Assembly: GCA_023091665.1 (NCBI GenBank)
Contig: JALJCQ010000026.1
Span: forward strand, 682,001 to 746,000
Source: Pythium myriotylum
Taxonomy: Eukaryota; Oomycota; Peronosporomycetes; Pythiales; Pythiaceae
Direction of reading: 5' to 3'
Length of the DNA stretch: 64,000 nt
Each line of letters starts with the position of its first letter. The stretch's first letter is position 1. Made by a program: the position numbers and the translations under genes. The notes below the pieces were generated by a model. The model saw only the letters and a list, made by a program, of their open reading frames with translations. It did not search any database and was not told the DNA's origin. This document shows positions 20,533-30,588 of the stretch, one piece after another.

Positions 20533-21358
20533 ACTCGGCAAAGACGCGAGGAAGGGGATCAGGAGCGGGCTTGACGGCGTCGGTAGTTTACGAGCATTAC
20601 GCGCTGCCCCTGCCGTCGTCGCCACGCAAGCCGCGGGAACATTTCCGCCGGCTTTACCGCGGCACTTGGTCTCAGTATGAAGTTCAGCGAGCGCCCGTAA
20701 GTTTCGCATCCCAGATTGTTCTTCAACGCCAAAGTTTCATTCCGGAAAGTTTTCACATCAGCAGCCACCACCTGGTTTTTTTGCTTGTCTTGGAAAAAAA
20801 AAGTGAAACCCACTCTCCGCAGCCGTGAGCCTCGCAAAGAGAGGGTGAGACAAAAAAGAGACACTCAAGGTTCCGCGCGCGAACGCTCCGGAGGGTTCGG
20901 GTCTTGGTCCAGGGAATCGAAGCTGCGTGACGGGAGCAGTGTCGATTCCTTGAGAGCGAGAGGGAGAGACCGGTCGGACCATCAGCGACGACCGCGTCAA
21001 CAGGGACAGGCGGGCGCCAACGTTGGATCGTTGGAAGCTGAGTCCGTGTGTGATGGGAGACCTTTGCCGCCAGCAGCTCCGCCGAGCAGCTCCAGATGCC
21101 GGAGATGGAGCTCGCCGCACTGGACGCCGCCGAGAAAGACGGGCGCGCGGGGAGATGTCTACTATGGGACAGCGCTGATTGGCTCCGGCGATCACTTCGC
21201 GGCGTTTTGGCCAATCCGCATGCTTCATTTTAGTCTCTCGTCTCATTGGCTGAAATGCTTCCCACGTGAACCCATTTCCAGGAGCCACAAGGTGTGCCCA
21301 CCGATCTCAGCTGCGGATCTCTTGGCGTCGCTCGCTCGCGCCCATTGCGCGACTCGCC
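20533..21358. other. Divergent promoter region, 826 bp
   Basis: This region lies between the Ser/Tyr-rich gene and the MDR gene. It includes a poly-A run near 20795-20805 and CCAAT boxes close to the MDR start, listed separately. Open frames across it have no recognisable product. Confidence 0.5.
21178..21249 (+). promoter_or_regulatory. Three CCAAT boxes and an initiator-like site before the MDR gene
   Basis: ATTGG at 21178-21182, CCAAT at 21211-21215 and ATTGG at 21245-21249 are spaced about 33 bp apart. TCATTTT at 21225-21231 matches the oomycete initiator core TCAYTTT. The cluster lies 110-180 bp before the ATG at 21359. CCAAT boxes bind NF-Y in other eukaryotes; use here is inferred. 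Confidence 0.5.
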
Positions 21359-22402
21359 ATGAAGGCGCTCCACGTGCTGCGCGTGGCTGCCGCCGCCCAC
21401 GACCACGCGCTCGCGCTCGCCGACGCCGTGGACGCGCCCGCGCTCGACGCCGCCTCGGACCGCCTGCTCCTGCGCGTGCTCGCCGCGGCGCTCAACCCCG
21501 GCGACGTCAAGTTCCTCACGGGCGCCATGCCGCTGCCGCGACGCGACGCGCTCCCGTACTCGCCCGGCCTCGAGGTCTGTGGCGTCGTCGAGGCCGTCGG
21601 CGCCAAGGTCGCGGCCGCCGGCACCTTCCGCATCGGCGACCGCGTCGTCGCGGCGCTGCGCCCGATGCAGCTCACGGGCGGCGGGCTCGCGGAGTACGTC
21701 GTGGTCGAAGCCGCGCTCGCCGCCGTCGTGCCGCCGTCAGTGTCGGCGGAAGAGGCCGTCACGCTGCCGCTCGCCGGCGCGCTAGCACTGCATGCAGTGA
21801 AAGAGACCGGCATCGGCAAGGACGCGCGTGTGCTCGTGCTGGGCGCTTCATCCGCCGTCGGACGCCTCGTCGTGCAGCTGGCCAAGAACGCCGGCGCTGC
21901 CTTCGTCGCAGGCACGGCGCCTCGCAAAGACCTCCTGGCTAAACTCCCGCTCGACCTCGCGATCGACGGCAGCGTCAGGTGGTACGACGAGCTCAAGGGC
22001 AAGGAGCTGGACGTGGTGCTCGACTGCGTCGGTGAGCGTGAGGGCTGGCGAAACGCCGACAAAGTGCTCGCTCCCTCGAGCCGAAGCATTTTCGCTGTTC
22101 TGCTGGGCGACATCGTCTCGGATGGGGACGTGAGGGCGACGACGGATCTCATCACGATTGGCTTCCTGAGCATGTGGAAGTCATTCTGGCGCGTTGGCCC
22201 GAAGCTCAAAGTTGTCGGCCAGTTCCCAACGACAGCGTCGCTGCAGCAAGTGCTCAGCCTCGTGGAGACCAAGCAACTCGTGCCAGCGCTAGACTCTTCG
22301 TCACCGCTTCCGTTGTCGGTCGACGCGCTGCAGCGAGCCGTGTCGCTTCTCAAGACCCAGCAAAACACGGGCAAGCTAGTCTTCCAGGTTGGTACGCCTT
22401 AA
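21359..22402 (+). CDS. Zinc-less MDR oxidoreductase (quinone oxidoreductase-like), copy 1
   Basis: This 347-residue medium-chain dehydrogenase/reductase starts MKALHVLRVAAAAHDH. It has the GroES-like N-terminal domain (LRVLAAALNPGDVKFLTG, YSPGLEVCGVVEAVGAKV) and a nucleotide-binding domain with VLVLGASSAVGRLVVQLAKNAGA, the place of the usual AxxGGVG motif, then DVVLDCVG. Zinc-binding Cys/His residues of classical alcohol dehydrogenases are absent, so it is expected to reduce quinones or enones with NADPH. A frame open upstream to 21266 lacks a better start. The paralogue at 30589 has the same layout, including a long C-terminal segment ending GKLVFQ. Confidence 0.88.
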   Translation: MKALHVLRVAAAAHDHALALADAVDAPALDAASDRLLLRVLAAALNPGDVKFLTGAMPLPRRDALPYSPGLEVCGVVEAVGAKVAAAGTFRIGDRVVAALRPMQLTGGGLAEYVVVEAALAAVVPPSVSAEEAVTLPLAGALALHAVKETGIGKDARVLVLGASSAVGRLVVQLAKNAGAAFVAGTAPRKDLLAKLPLDLAIDGSVRWYDELKGKELDVVLDCVGEREGWRNADKVLAPSSRSIFAVLLGDIVSDGDVRATTDLITIGFLSMWKSFWRVGPKLKVVGQFPTTASLQQVLSLVETKQLVPALDSSSPLPLSVDALQRAVSLLKTQQNTGKLVFQVGTP

Positions 22403-22426
22403 GGGCAAACAGGCTGCATTTTATCT

Positions 22427-25393
22427 TTAATCAAGTGCGTAGTTGGGGTGCAACGTAAGATACCGCTGTTGTTTTGCTGCTTCCTCCTCCTGTGGAGTCT
22501 TTTTCTTTCTCTTCTTCGCCTTTCGCTTCGTCGCGCGCTTAGAACTTGTCCGTGTGACGAAGTCTTCGTCGACGTCGTCGTCGCCATCATCATTATCTCC
22601 ATCATCACTTTTATCTTCTCCACCATCACCGTCCATGTTATCATCCTCTCTGTCATCCTCGGCATTCTCTTCCTCGTGCTCTTCATCTTCTACTTCAACG
22701 ATTGACAGCACCTTGTCGCTGACGAGTCGGTCAATTACGCCGCTGATCAGCTTCTTCTCTCGTGACAACTGAGCCTCTGATGTAATGTCTTGAGCAGCCA
22801 GGTACCACGTGACAACTTCGCCCTGCACAACACCAGCATCCTCTTCGTCGTCGTCCTCGTTTCCGGTGTCAACAGCGACGAGTCGAGCTAACTTGGATGT
22901 GAGACGCTCTTCCTCCTTCTCACGAATGTAGCGTGCGATAGCTTTCTGGATCGTCGCGTAGCGTTCAAACGACAGTGATGAGGGGTCGGTACCTGTTGCC
23001 TTAGCGTTTGCGTCCAAAGCCTGTCCATTTTCCGTTTGTGGTGAAGACCCATTTGTCGTTTGACTCGATGCGCCACCACCACCTCCAGGCCCATTTCGAT
23101 CCTGCTGACCATTGGCTGAGCCATTGAAAACCTCGCCATTGTCCTGTTCCTCCTCTTCAATCACTGGTAGTTGGAGTTCAACATTTTGTGTGTCAACGTG
23201 GATGATCGACTTGCTGAGAAGGCGATACGCTTCTTGAACATGAGTCACCAGAACGCGGTCACTCAAATCCAAGCGCGCAAGCGCCTCAGAGAGTCGCACC
23301 ATGGACTCGAGCTGTCGCACGGTGATTCGGTACGCGATGTTGCTCTGGCCGTTGCTCACGACGTCGTTCTCACGCAGGCTGCGGTAGCATGCTACCATCA
23401 TACGCTTGGCCTCTTGCGTGATGCAGGGGTTCAGCGTTCTCGCAAACTTGATGTACCTTTTCAAATCCTCTTCACTATACCCTCCTCGCCCCTGAACATG
23501 GTCCTCTCGTAACTCGGCCGGCATGTGGATGTTGACGATGTGCTCGGCGATCTTCATGTCGATAGCCTCGTCACAGTCGTCCAAGATCACGAAAAATAGA
23601 TCAAATCGCGACATGATCGGTGCCGAGATGTTGACGTTGTACTTAAGCGTCTTGGTCTTATCGTAGCGACCACTGTGAGGGTTAGCAGCCGCGAGAATCG
23701 ATGTTCGGGCGTTGAGAGTCGCTTGAATACCGGCCTTGGTGATGGAGATCGTCTGCTGCTCCATTGCCTCGTGGATGGCTACCTGATCCATCGGATCCAT
23801 TTTGTCAAATTCGTCGATACAACAAATACCGTTATCGGCGAGCATGAGCGCACCAGCTTCGACACAGAAGTCCCCACTGTCGGCATCTCGAGTCACGGAT
23901 GCCGTCAGACCGGCCGCTGAACTGACTTTACCTGATGCGTAAATTGCGCGCGGCAAGAAACCACATACAAACTTCAGAAACTGCGACTTGGCCGTTGATG
24001 GATCTCCGACGATACAGACGTTGATATCTCCACGGAGCTTGATGCCTTCGAGCGTCGTCTTGTGGACGCCTCCGAAAAGCATTAGCAGAATGCCTTTACG
24101 GATTTCGTCGTGACCATACACGTTCGGGCAGATGGACTTCGCCATCTTGTCGTATCTTTCAGGGTCATCCTTCATCCGCCGAATCACCTCGAGCTCTTCT
24201 TCACTGAACTCTTGCTGAGTGGCGTCGGCTCCATCACCCTCTCCGTCCCCAAACTCGCTTCTGATTGAGATGCTGTTGAATCGCTGCTCCATCGTCTGAA
24301 CAGAGCAGGCAAGGAAGCACGTCTTGTATGTGAGTTCGCGGACACCAAGTGCCTTGAGCCCTCGCACACCTTCGCCTTCCATCCCTTGAGTTGAGTTCTC
24401 CCCACCACTACCGCGAGGGCGGATCGATTTCATAGCTACAGCGGTCTCGCCGCCGGCCTTGACAAACTTGGAGACATCGGGCACGACGATCAGCGAGCCC
24501 GTGAACACGACACGGTCTCCAGCCTTTGCCTGCTCGACGTTCTCGTGTCTTAGAATGACATCAATGGACCTTGGCATACTGCCAGGAGGGATCTCGTCAC
24601 TGTTCTCTTGGACTTTGACACGTTGCCAGTCGACGAAAACACTTTTCTCTGTGTTGAGCTCCCATAGCGATGTATTAGGACAGAAGGGGTTCTGGCACTT
24701 GACAGGTTCTGTGAACTTGAACTGTTGTTCGATACCAGTTGTGTCGCCTCCGCAGTCACCGCACGTAAAAGCTCCAAACAGGAGCTCTGGACGCACTTCT
24801 GATGTGCGCGTCACCGTGCCAGAGAATGACACGAGCTCCCCGATATTCCGCGTACGCAAGTCTCGAATGCTAAGAAGTGATAAGCTAGAGTGTGAGCACC
24901 TCGAACGCAGCGTGAGATCCAGAACAGACAAGACGTACTGAGAGACATGCTGGAAGTTGTAGAAGCACACAAAGAATTCTCTATGGGTCTTGTTGGCGTC
25001 TTCATTGAGCACATACGTAGCATCCTCCATGCGGATAAACTCGAAGACAGCGCGTCGTAGGTAGGGCTCCCAGCGATAGTACTGCGCCTGGATGGCATGC
25101 GCCAGGTCGGGGTCGAACTCGAGCACGTGGGAGAAGTCGACGAAGAGCGACGACGTCTCGGTGTTGCGCATGACCTCGGCCTGCTGGCTGTAGTTGACCG
25201 TGTGCTGCTGCTCGCCATCCATGGCGTGGTCCTCGTCCGGGCTCTGCTGGCCGTAGCCGCAGAGGAACTGCAGGAAGCGCGTCTTGACGGCCTCGGCCGT
25301 CGTGTCCACGACCACTTCGACCTGCGCGCCGCCGGCGTTGAGCGCCGCCGCGTTCCCATGGCGGCCTCGCTTGGCGCCGCCGTCCACGTTCAT
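22427..25393 (-). CDS. MCM6: DNA replication licensing factor MCM6
   Basis: This intronless 988-residue protein has an N-terminal domain with RTRNIGELVSFSGTVTRTSE and a zinc ribbon (CGDC ... CQNPFC). The AAA+ core follows: Walker A GDPSTAKSQF near residue 463, Walker B CIDEFDKMD near 531 and the Arg finger SRFD near 594. Residue choices such as RPELLFGAFTC and the RITVRQLESMVRLSEALARL winged-helix entry match MCM6 rather than other MCM paralogues. The protein is one of six subunits of the MCM2-7 helicase. It is longer than usual because of low-complexity Asn/Gly and very acidic, then Lys-rich, stretches before the conserved end (YLTLHPNYALD). Confidence 0.96.
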   Translation of the reverse strand: MNVDGGAKRGRHGNAAALNAGGAQVEVVVDTTAEAVKTRFLQFLCGYGQQSPDEDHAMDGEQQHTVNYSQQAEVMRNTETSSLFVDFSHVLEFDPDLAHAIQAQYYRWEPYLRRAVFEFIRMEDATYVLNEDANKTHREFFVCFYNFQHVSQYVLSVLDLTLRSRCSHSSLSLLSIRDLRTRNIGELVSFSGTVTRTSEVRPELLFGAFTCGDCGGDTTGIEQQFKFTEPVKCQNPFCPNTSLWELNTEKSVFVDWQRVKVQENSDEIPPGSMPRSIDVILRHENVEQAKAGDRVVFTGSLIVVPDVSKFVKAGGETAVAMKSIRPRGSGGENSTQGMEGEGVRGLKALGVRELTYKTCFLACSVQTMEQRFNSISIRSEFGDGEGDGADATQQEFSEEELEVIRRMKDDPERYDKMAKSICPNVYGHDEIRKGILLMLFGGVHKTTLEGIKLRGDINVCIVGDPSTAKSQFLKFVCGFLPRAIYASGKVSSAAGLTASVTRDADSGDFCVEAGALMLADNGICCIDEFDKMDPMDQVAIHEAMEQQTISITKAGIQATLNARTSILAAANPHSGRYDKTKTLKYNVNISAPIMSRFDLFFVILDDCDEAIDMKIAEHIVNIHMPAELREDHVQGRGGYSEEDLKRYIKFARTLNPCITQEAKRMMVACYRSLRENDVVSNGQSNIAYRITVRQLESMVRLSEALARLDLSDRVLVTHVQEAYRLLSKSIIHVDTQNVELQLPVIEEEEQDNGEVFNGSANGQQDRNGPGGGGGASSQTTNGSSPQTENGQALDANAKATGTDPSSLSFERYATIQKAIARYIREKEEERLTSKLARLVAVDTGNEDDDEEDAGVVQGEVVTWYLAAQDITSEAQLSREKKLISGVIDRLVSDKVLSIVEVEDEEHEEENAEDDREDDNMDGDGGEDKSDDGDNDDGDDDVDEDFVTRTSSKRATKRKAKKRKKKTPQEEEAAKQQRYLTLHPNYALD

Positions 25394-25708
25394 GGCGGAA
25401 CTGCCCGCCGAGGATTTGGCGCCAAAACGACACGGGCCTCACGGGTGGGTTTCGGATTCCAGCAAACGGGTTCGGCCTGGGAAATTTGACAGAAGGTGAA
25501 CAAAAGACAGACTGGACACGCCCCATGGTGCGGCTGGAAAGCACTTTCACTTACAGACATACAGGCACTCTACGGGCATAGATATACGAAGGATGCAGGT
25601 CCGGAGAGTAGGTCCTTCATAGTGGAAGCGTTGGGGGATGTTCGGAGAGCGTGTCTTGAGTTGGTGTTTTACTGGTACGGTACATGAGCCCGGAGGCCCA
25701 GTGGCATT
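25394..25708. other. MCM6 upstream region
   Basis: This 315-bp interval lies upstream of MCM6 and downstream of the GAF-domain gene. The sequence ttggcgccaaaacg near 25417-25431 resembles an E2F site (TTTSGCGC core: GGCGCCAAAA), which would fit a replication gene. No gene was seen. Confidence 0.4.
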
Positions 25709-26785
25709 TTAGGGTCGGCCCCCGCGGGCTGCTGCAGCTTGGCGCTTCAATCGCACCTCTTCCATTCTGCGCTCCAGCTTGCTCATGGACGTACTCAGTG
25801 AGTCGAGCTGCGTCGAGTGCGTGCTCAGCGTCTCGAACATGACGCCCTGCTGCGCGGCGAGCTGCTGCTGTGTCTCTGTAGTTCGGGCGAGCAGGTTCAT
25901 CAACATCGAGCCCATGTTGCCGAGACTGTTGGGTTGCTGACCGCCAACTTCGATCGCTGTCGACGTCGCCGTACGGGTACTGTCGGCCGCGACGATCGCA
26001 CCTTCTGCCGGTGCTCCGGTCGCGACGGGGGTTGCTGCAACGACGGGGGCAGGAACTGGAGCCGGCATGGAGGTTGCACGAGACACGGGAGCAGGTGGCA
26101 CGACCGCCTTCTTCACCGGCGCCGCGGGCACCGGATGCTGCTCCCTCAGCGTCGTCTCTCCGGGCGTCTGTTCTGCCGACCCGTCCTTGGTGAGCTCCAT
26201 GGACGAAGTTCGTTGCAGTGCCGGCGCGCCGGGCACGGAGCCGGCGGGTTTCAGGCGCTCATCCATGTACTTGAGCACCTTGGCAGCGATCTTGTGGAGG
26301 ATTTTCGCGTCGACATCCTGGTGGGCTTTGACGTCGAAGACGAAGACAGAGCCGATACAAAAGCCGTTGGGCGTGGTAATGGGCACGCCGGCGTAGAAGC
26401 GCACGGCCGAGGCGCGCGTGACGAGCGGGTTGTTCATGAAGCGCTCGTCGAGCGACGTGTCCTCGACGATGAGCGCGCGCTTGGGGTGCATGATGGTGTG
26501 TGCGCAGAGCGCGACGTCGCGCGGGATCTGTTTCTGCGTGAGTCCGCTGTTGGCCTTGAACCACTGGCGCTGCTTGTCGATGAAGCTGACGGCGGCGATG
26601 GGGCACTTCATCTCTTTGCAGGCGATGCGACAGAGCTTGTCGAACTTCTCGTCCTGCTCCGAGTCGACGATGTTGTATCGCGCGAGCTCGGCGAGACGCG
26701 CGTCCTCATTCACGGGCACAGGCGCGCGCGGCCACGGGTGCTTCCAGTCGAAGTTGAGCGCGTAGCCGTACTTGGACGTCGTCAT
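25709..26785 (-). CDS. GAF-domain protein with a Pro/Ala-rich linker and coiled-coil C-terminus
   Basis: From the Met at 26785 (MTTSKYGYALNFDWKHPWP) the protein has 358 residues. Residues about 25-175 form a GAF domain of the kind next to bacterial-type diguanylate cyclases and histidine kinases: RLAELARYNIVDSEQDEKFDKL, PIAAVSFIDKQRQWFKA, CAHTIM, DERFMNNPLV, RFYAGVPI and GSVFVFD. A Pro/Ala/Thr-rich linker follows. The last 80 residues (LLARTTETQQQLAAQQGVM, LDSLSTSMSKLERRMEEVRL) look like a coiled coil. It may sense a small ligand or act as an oligomeric scaffold; no output domain is present. The upstream open frame to 26914 is Arg-rich and probably untranslated. Confidence 0.82.
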   Translation of the reverse strand: MTTSKYGYALNFDWKHPWPRAPVPVNEDARLAELARYNIVDSEQDEKFDKLCRIACKEMKCPIAAVSFIDKQRQWFKANSGLTQKQIPRDVALCAHTIMHPKRALIVEDTSLDERFMNNPLVTRASAVRFYAGVPITTPNGFCIGSVFVFDVKAHQDVDAKILHKIAAKVLKYMDERLKPAGSVPGAPALQRTSSMELTKDGSAEQTPGETTLREQHPVPAAPVKKAVVPPAPVSRATSMPAPVPAPVVAATPVATGAPAEGAIVAADSTRTATSTAIEVGGQQPNSLGNMGSMLMNLLARTTETQQQLAAQQGVMFETLSTHSTQLDSLSTSMSKLERRMEEVRLKRQAAAARGGRP

Positions 26786-27482
26786 GGTCTCGGGCCGCGA
26801 AATGAACTGCGGGCGAGCGGGCGAGCGGCGGCGCGAGACTTGGTGCGTGTCGTCGTCCTCGGCGGAAGGGGCGAGGGAGGGAGGACGACGGGCTAACGCC
26901 GAGGCTCCACGCACGACACCTCGCTACACACGCCGAGTGAGTTGAGCAGACCAGAACCAGCCGGTCGCGCGATGATGGAGAGACCAGACGACGCCACGCG
27001 GGCCCCGTAGGTATCAGCCCGGCACCACAGAAACCCGCGCCAGCTGGCGCCGCGAGGGGACGACGAGACGGCATTTCCACCAATCCGCAGCGCCACATCG
27101 TCCGCTCGTGCAGCCGGGAACGGCCAAGATGAACCAGTCCGACCCTACCCGCAGCTCTCTCTGTACAGTTCGCGGTGGAGTCGAGTTCTCGCGGCGGCCT
27201 TAGCACAATCCCACGACGGGAACTGGGGCAACGCGCCAGAGCCGGGCCAAGTCGCCGGCCGATCCCACGCGGCAGCAGACTGCATCGAAAATGGAAATGG
27301 AACTCCATCTCAGGAGCAGATGACGCGAAGCCAAGGGGGGGATGATGGATGCGCAGTTGCCTCTGCTTGACGGAAACAAGCTCCATGGAGAAACCAGATC
27401 TCATGTGCCGCTAATGAGCAATCACGTAAACCGCAGCGAGTGAACGCGGACGTAGCCACTTTGGTGGAGCCACAAACCTTTC
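26786..27482. other. Intergenic region, 697 bp
   Basis: The region lies upstream of the GAF gene and downstream of the secreted-protein gene, which read the same way. Long GC-rich open frames cross it without recognisable domains. No RNA gene or repeat was seen. Confidence 0.45.
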
Positions 27483-28721
27483 CTACACGAGACAGCTCGC
27501 GACGACAGCGAACGCCGCCACGAAATGTGACGCGACGACGGTCCTGCGCGACGACGACTCGCCCGCGTGCTGGGCGCTGGAACGAGGCGGCGGGTCCGAC
27601 GAGAACGCGTAGGCGACAGCTGCGCTGTAGTCGCAGCCCGTGACGGAGTTGGGTAGATGGAAGCACATCGGCCCCAAGTCCGGCATGAGATCTGAGAATC
27701 CGGCGTGGAAGACCTGGCTCACAGCTCCCGGAGCCATGAGTCGCATATCCGCGATAATGCGATCCAGCGCTCCCACAAAGCCCTGGATGATACCGTTCTC
27801 ATCGAGCGCCATCGATATAATACTCTCACCACTGAGGCACTTGCCAGCATCGAACACCGGTGAAACGAACGTGTTGGCGACCATCGGCAACTTCGAGAGG
27901 TCAGTCAACAAGTTGTTTACTGGAGCGAAACACGAATCCAGGGGCTCCTGGTTCGTGAAGAGCTTGTAAGACGATCCGCTCGTTGTCGTGAAGTTATGCC
28001 CCATCATAGCTGGGCAAGCTTGATCATCTGGAATCTGCAGGAGCTCAGTCAGGTCGAGGAGATCCTGTCCCTGTAGAACTGCGTGGACAAGCGCTTGGCC
28101 GCACATTTCATTCTTAATCTTGCCGTCGACTGGGTCCGCATATGATTTGATGGAGCAGAGCAAGTCACCTACCCGCACCATGAGCGCTTTCACAAATGTC
28201 TGGAAGTCCTGGCCCAAGAGCTCTGGCAGTCTCTTCTTCAGTTCCTTGCAGCAGTCGCCTCCCGTAGAAATGAGCTTCTGGATCGCCTCTACGAGTACGT
28301 CGTTAACGCATGGAAAAATTGTTGTGTTCATGGATAAACAGAGGGAAGCGAAAAAGTCGTCTTCCCCAAGAATCGCGAAGGACGAGTTGCTCGAGCTTCC
28401 ACTTGTGAGGCTACTAAGGCATTTGGAGGCCACTGGATCAGAGAGCAAACCCAGACCCACCGATAGGACATCGACCGATGCGGCACAGGTTGAGAGCCAC
28501 GGGAGCTCCTTGTCGAGTGGCGCGAGCAAATCGTGCAGCGGAAGGTTTGCAAGGTCACTGTTCTTGTCGACGACGAACGCGATAGCCGAATAGATGCCCG
28601 CAGTCGAGTTGGTGAGGCGCAGACACTGTTTGGGCTCAGCCGCGACTGTCGAACTGGCCGCCAACGTGGCAGCCACGCTGACGACTGCAGCGCTCAGCGC
28701 AAATCCCACGGCAACCTTCAT
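27483..28721 (-). CDS. Secreted Cys-rich protein with probable GPI anchor
   Basis: The protein has 412 residues with a signal peptide (MKVAVGFALSAAVVSVAATL, Ala-rich cleavage region). It has numerous Cys residues spread over two similar-looking halves: CLRLTNSTAGIY, CAASVDVLS, CLSSLTSG, CLSMNTTIFPCV, GDCCKELKKRL, MCGQAL, CPAMMGHNF, CFAPVNNLL, CLSGES, MCFHLPNSVTGC. Short helices rich in Leu separate them. Possible N-glycosylation sites include SNSS and MNTT. The C-terminal SSSRRTVVASHFVAAFAVVASCLV pattern suits a GPI-anchor signal. It is not an elicitin: the length and Cys spacing differ. The family is not recognised; a surface role is inferred. Confidence 0.82.
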   Translation of the reverse strand: MKVAVGFALSAAVVSVAATLAASSTVAAEPKQCLRLTNSTAGIYSAIAFVVDKNSDLANLPLHDLLAPLDKELPWLSTCAASVDVLSVGLGLLSDPVASKCLSSLTSGSSSNSSFAILGEDDFFASLCLSMNTTIFPCVNDVLVEAIQKLISTGGDCCKELKKRLPELLGQDFQTFVKALMVRVGDLLCSIKSYADPVDGKIKNEMCGQALVHAVLQGQDLLDLTELLQIPDDQACPAMMGHNFTTTSGSSYKLFTNQEPLDSCFAPVNNLLTDLSKLPMVANTFVSPVFDAGKCLSGESIISMALDENGIIQGFVGALDRIIADMRLMAPGAVSQVFHAGFSDLMPDLGPMCFHLPNSVTGCDYSAAVAYAFSSDPPPRSSAQHAGESSSRRTVVASHFVAAFAVVASCLV

Positions 28722-28911
28722 GGCCGAGACGACGCGTTCGATTGCTGCGGCCCGTCGGTGGCATGGCTACAGGCATGAGGACGGTTTCCAAAACTCTGAT
28801 GACGTACCCTACCACTGGTGCACGACCAGACCAGATAGAATAATGGAACGAAAGGGTGAGATTAGTTGAAGAGCAAGTTCGGTGGGGACTCCGACGAAGA
28901 CGACGCTGCAA

Positions 28912-30330
28912 CTAATGGTGGTGGTGGGAGGCGTCCTGCGTCCACTGGATCGTGTTCGGGTCGATGCCTTCCTGAACCATCTCCCACAGCGGGCTCATCT
29001 CTCGCAGGCGGTTCACGTGCTTGACGCACATCTCGACTGCGAAATCGATCTCTTCTTCGGTGGTAAAGCGACCGATGCCGAATCGAATCGACGTGTGCGC
29101 AAGATCTTCACCCACGCCGATAGCGCGGAGAACGTAGGATGGCTCGAGCGACGCCGAAGTACAGGCGCTGCCGGAAGAGACGGCGATGTTCTTGAGAGCC
29201 ATGAGCAGACTCTCGCCCTCGACATACGCAAACGAGATGTTGACGTTGCCTGGATAGCGCTGCTCCCAGTCACCGTTCAGCTGCACGTGCTCAATCTTAT
29301 CGCGAATGCCGTTGTACAGCTTCTGAGAGAGGTAGCTGACCCAACGATGGTCGTTCTCCATCTCGACCGCCGCAACCTCACACGCCTTGCCGAATCCGAC
29401 GCAGAGTGTGTGCGGGACAGTACCACTGCGCAGACCACGTTCCTGGCCGCCGCCAGACATGATCGGCTCCAATCGCACGCGAGGACGACGGCGGACGTAC
29501 ATCGCGCCAACTCCTTTCGGGCCATACACCTTGTGCCCCGACAACGACATCACGTCGATATTCAGCTCGTTGACGTCAATCGGGAGCTTTCCGAGCATCT
29601 GGGCCGCATCGGTATGGAAGAAGACCTTTTTCTCCCGACAAATCTGACCAATCTCCTTCAGCGGCTGCACCACGCCGATCTCGTTGTGCACCGCAATGAC
29701 CGATACAAGCGCCGTGTCAGGTCGAATCGCTGCGCGAAGATCATCCAGGTTTAGCAAACCGTTTGAGCCAACGGGCAGGTAGGTGACCTCGAAGCCTTCG
29801 CTTTCGAGAACGCGGCAGGAATCTAGCACGCACTTGTGCTCAATCTGCGTCGTGACGATGTGCTTCTTCTTCGCCTTGGTGAAGTGTGCAACACCCTTGA
29901 TGATTGCATTGTTCGATTCGGTCGCGCCGGAGGTGAAAATCACTTCCTTGGAGCTCGCGCCGATCAGACTCGCCACTTGCTCACGGGCTTTCTCCACAGC
30001 CTTGTCTGCGTCCCAACCGTACTCGTGCGTCGTCGAGTGTGGGTTGCCGAACGCGTACGTCATGTATGGCATCATAGCATCGAGTACGCGAGGGTCCATG
30101 GGCGTCGTCGCCTGGAAGTCCAGGTAGGCCGCTTTGCCCTCGAGGCGCTGCTCACCCTTGACAGCGAAGCCAGGCGAAAAGATCTTGTCGGACTTCACGT
30201 TGGACAGCACGTTCTCTGGCACTTCGTTCACCGGTTGGTAGCGCTTGTCGGCGACGGCAAACGAGCGCGTGGCGCCGACAGCGCGCGAGGCGCGGGCTGC
30301 GAGGCGGAGCGAGCGCGCGCACTGCAGCAT
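28912..30330 (-). CDS. NFS1: Cysteine desulfurase NFS1, mitochondrial
   Basis: This 472-residue class V PLP enzyme starts at the Met at 30330, giving an Arg/Ala-rich presequence ([19 protein letters not shown]). A frame open to 30426 is less likely to start there. Motifs are [32 protein letters not shown], the PLP Lys in [12 protein letters not shown], and the active-site Cys in [14 protein letters not shown]. It removes sulfur from cysteine as a persulfide for Fe-S cluster assembly (with ISD11 and ISCU) and tRNA thiolation. The C-terminus keeps the eukaryotic IQWTQ ending and then adds ASHHHH, an unusual natural His run. Confidence 0.96.
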   Translation of the reverse strand: MLQCARSLRLAARASRAVGATRSFAVADKRYQPVNEVPENVLSNVKSDKIFSPGFAVKGEQRLEGKAAYLDFQATTPMDPRVLDAMMPYMTYAFGNPHSTTHEYGWDADKAVEKAREQVASLIGASSKEVIFTSGATESNNAIIKGVAHFTKAKKKHIVTTQIEHKCVLDSCRVLESEGFEVTYLPVGSNGLLNLDDLRAAIRPDTALVSVIAVHNEIGVVQPLKEIGQICREKKVFFHTDAAQMLGKLPIDVNELNIDVMSLSGHKVYGPKGVGAMYVRRRPRVRLEPIMSGGGQERGLRSGTVPHTLCVGFGKACEVAAVEMENDHRWVSYLSQKLYNGIRDKIEHVQLNGDWEQRYPGNVNISFAYVEGESLLMALKNIAVSSGSACTSASLEPSYVLRAIGVGEDLAHTSIRFGIGRFTTEEEIDFAVEMCVKHVNRLREMSPLWEMVQEGIDPNTIQWTQDASHHHH

Positions 30331-30588
30331 GGTGGCCGAGATCGGGATGTGAGGATCGCCCAAGTCGACCGGAGCCCTTCGATCACGTTCCAGCCAAAGA
30401 AGGTCCACCATCACTCTGAGCAGCAAACCAACGTTTGTTAAACCAATCGGACGTCGACTACCGCCTAACCAACGTTATTTTCCAGCTCATCCTGATGATG
30501 AGAGTGGGGGATGTGGCAATCAACAATCAGAGGGACCTGTGATTGCGGTCAAGTAGATCATCACTCTTCTTCCCACTTGAAAGCTAGG

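Noticed and set aside
27483..28721. Elicitin
   Set aside because: It is secreted and Cys-rich, but much longer than an elicitin domain and without the six-Cys elicitin spacing.
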